Below, in pieces: positions 13,119-13,564 of a stretch of 13,564 nt of DNA (its first letter is position 1; each line of letters begins with the position of its first letter). The stretch comes from an uncultured Bacilli bacterium (GTDB lineage Bacteria; Bacillota_I; Bacilli_A; RF39; UBA660), in contig CANRCI010000032.1 in the NCBI GenBank assembly GCA_947629075.1, positions 1-13,564 on the forward strand. Reading direction: 5' to 3'. The notes under the pieces are model-generated. The model was not told where the DNA came from. It saw only the letters and a program-made list of their open reading frames with translations, and did not search any database. A program made the translations under genes and the position numbers.

Positions 13119-13564
13119 TATTTATCTCCTCCTTCTACTCTATTATAATTCTTTAAAAATCTTAAATCGTTGGTATAGAAATCACGAATATCATTAATAC
13201 CGTATTTAAGCATAGCTAATCTTTCGATTCCAACTCCAAAAGCAAAACCAGTATATTTAGAGGCATCAAAACCACAACCATTTAATACATTAGGATGAAC
13301 CATACCACTTCCTAGAATCTCAATCCAGCCAGTACCTTTACAAACGTTACAACCAGTACCGCCACACTTCATACAAGATACATCAACCTCATAACTAGGT
13401 TCCGTAAATGGGAAGAAACTAGGACGGAAACGAACTTTTCTGTCCTCACCGAACATCTTTTTAGCCATCTCTTCTAGTGTTCCTTTTAGATCAGCTAGAG
13501 TTATATTTTCTCCTACTACTAATCCTTCCATCTGCATGAATTGATGTGATTGAGTAGCATCATC
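13118..13564 (-). CDS. pheS: Phenylalanine-tRNA ligase alpha subunit PheS (N-terminal part off right edge)
   Basis: The last 148 codons of pheS are visible; the frame is open to base 13564, so the gene begins outside the window. An internal Met near 13537 is not the start, since the family signature continues before it. Landmarks are VRFRPSFFPFTEPS (motif 2 region), a Cys4 cluster CMKCGGTGCNVC typical of Bacilli, GWIEILGSGMVHPNVL, and motif 3 GFAFGVGIERLAMLKYG. The subunit carries the aminoacylation site for Phe. At the edge the signature reads DATQSHQFMQMEG, where Bacillus-type enzymes usually have DATHSHQFHQIEG: two His are replaced (Gln, Met), while the Gln and Glu of the Q-x-E pair are kept. 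It ends in TAA overlapping the pheT start. Confidence 0.97.
   Translation of the reverse strand, partial: DDATQSHQFMQMEGLVVGENITLADLKGTLEEMAKKMFGEDRKVRFRPSFFPFTEPSYEVDVSCMKCGGTGCNVCKGTGWIEILGSGMVHPNVLNGCGFDASKYTGFAFGVGIERLAMLKYGINDIRDFYTNDLRFLKNYNRVEGGDK

Overview
The window is AT-rich DNA from a low-GC Bacillota (Firmicutes) of the Bacilli/Erysipelotrichia type. Three things point there: gene families typical of that group (RarA, XerD-DeoB, MnmA, SpoIIM, a SpoVB-type flippase, PheST, a DUF1540 Cys-rich protein), strong GGAGG-type ribosome binding sites, and intrinsic terminators. Trp is encoded by TGG and no reading frame needs TGA as a sense codon, so the standard bacterial code applies. 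The two Spo-family membrane proteins suggest a spore-former or a descendant of one. It is mostly core chromosome. I see no phage, IS element, CRISPR array, tRNA or rRNA.

Layout. Bases 1-689 (-) hold the N-terminal half of rarA, cut by the left edge. From a divergent promoter region, xerD (810-1706) and deoB (1708-2880) run on + as a tight pair, closed by a hairpin at 2916-2947. Facing them on - is a 64-residue DUF1540-type Cys-rich protein. Behind it lies the only large gene-free stretch (3141-3671), with two tandem inverted repeats and two Fur-box-like sites. On - follow an HTH protein of unknown role (3692-4459) with a palindrome over its own -35, mnmA (4553-5662) and spoIIM (5724-6341). 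On + lie a 28-codon membrane miniprotein (6440-6526) and a shortened SpoVB-like flippase (6578-7885). Convergent to that, on -, are two adjacent large acidic proteins that look like diverged paralogues of unknown function (7882-9261 and 9320-10669). They are followed by pheT (10728-13118) and the C-terminal part of pheS (13118 to the right edge), overlapping by one base.

How the genes relate. Most are unlinked housekeeping functions: fork rescue (RarA), chromosome dimer resolution (XerD), pentose phosphate recovery from nucleosides (DeoB), tRNA thiolation (MnmA) and tRNA charging (PheST). The xerD-deoB order, with spoIIM near, echoes the Bacillus spoIIM-fur-xerD-deoB neighbourhood as I remember it.

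What stands out. (1) The tandem unknown proteins. (2) Very compact transcription units: stop codons sit inside or at the edge of terminator hairpins in six genes, and -10 boxes are so close to start codons that leaders would be about 10-20 nt, or absent for the SpoVB-like gene. (3) The repeat array beside the DUF1540 gene. (4) A probable self-operator at the HTH gene. (5) A Thr-to-Ser change at the phosphorylated residue of DeoB. I did not find a convincing new multi-gene defence or mobile system.
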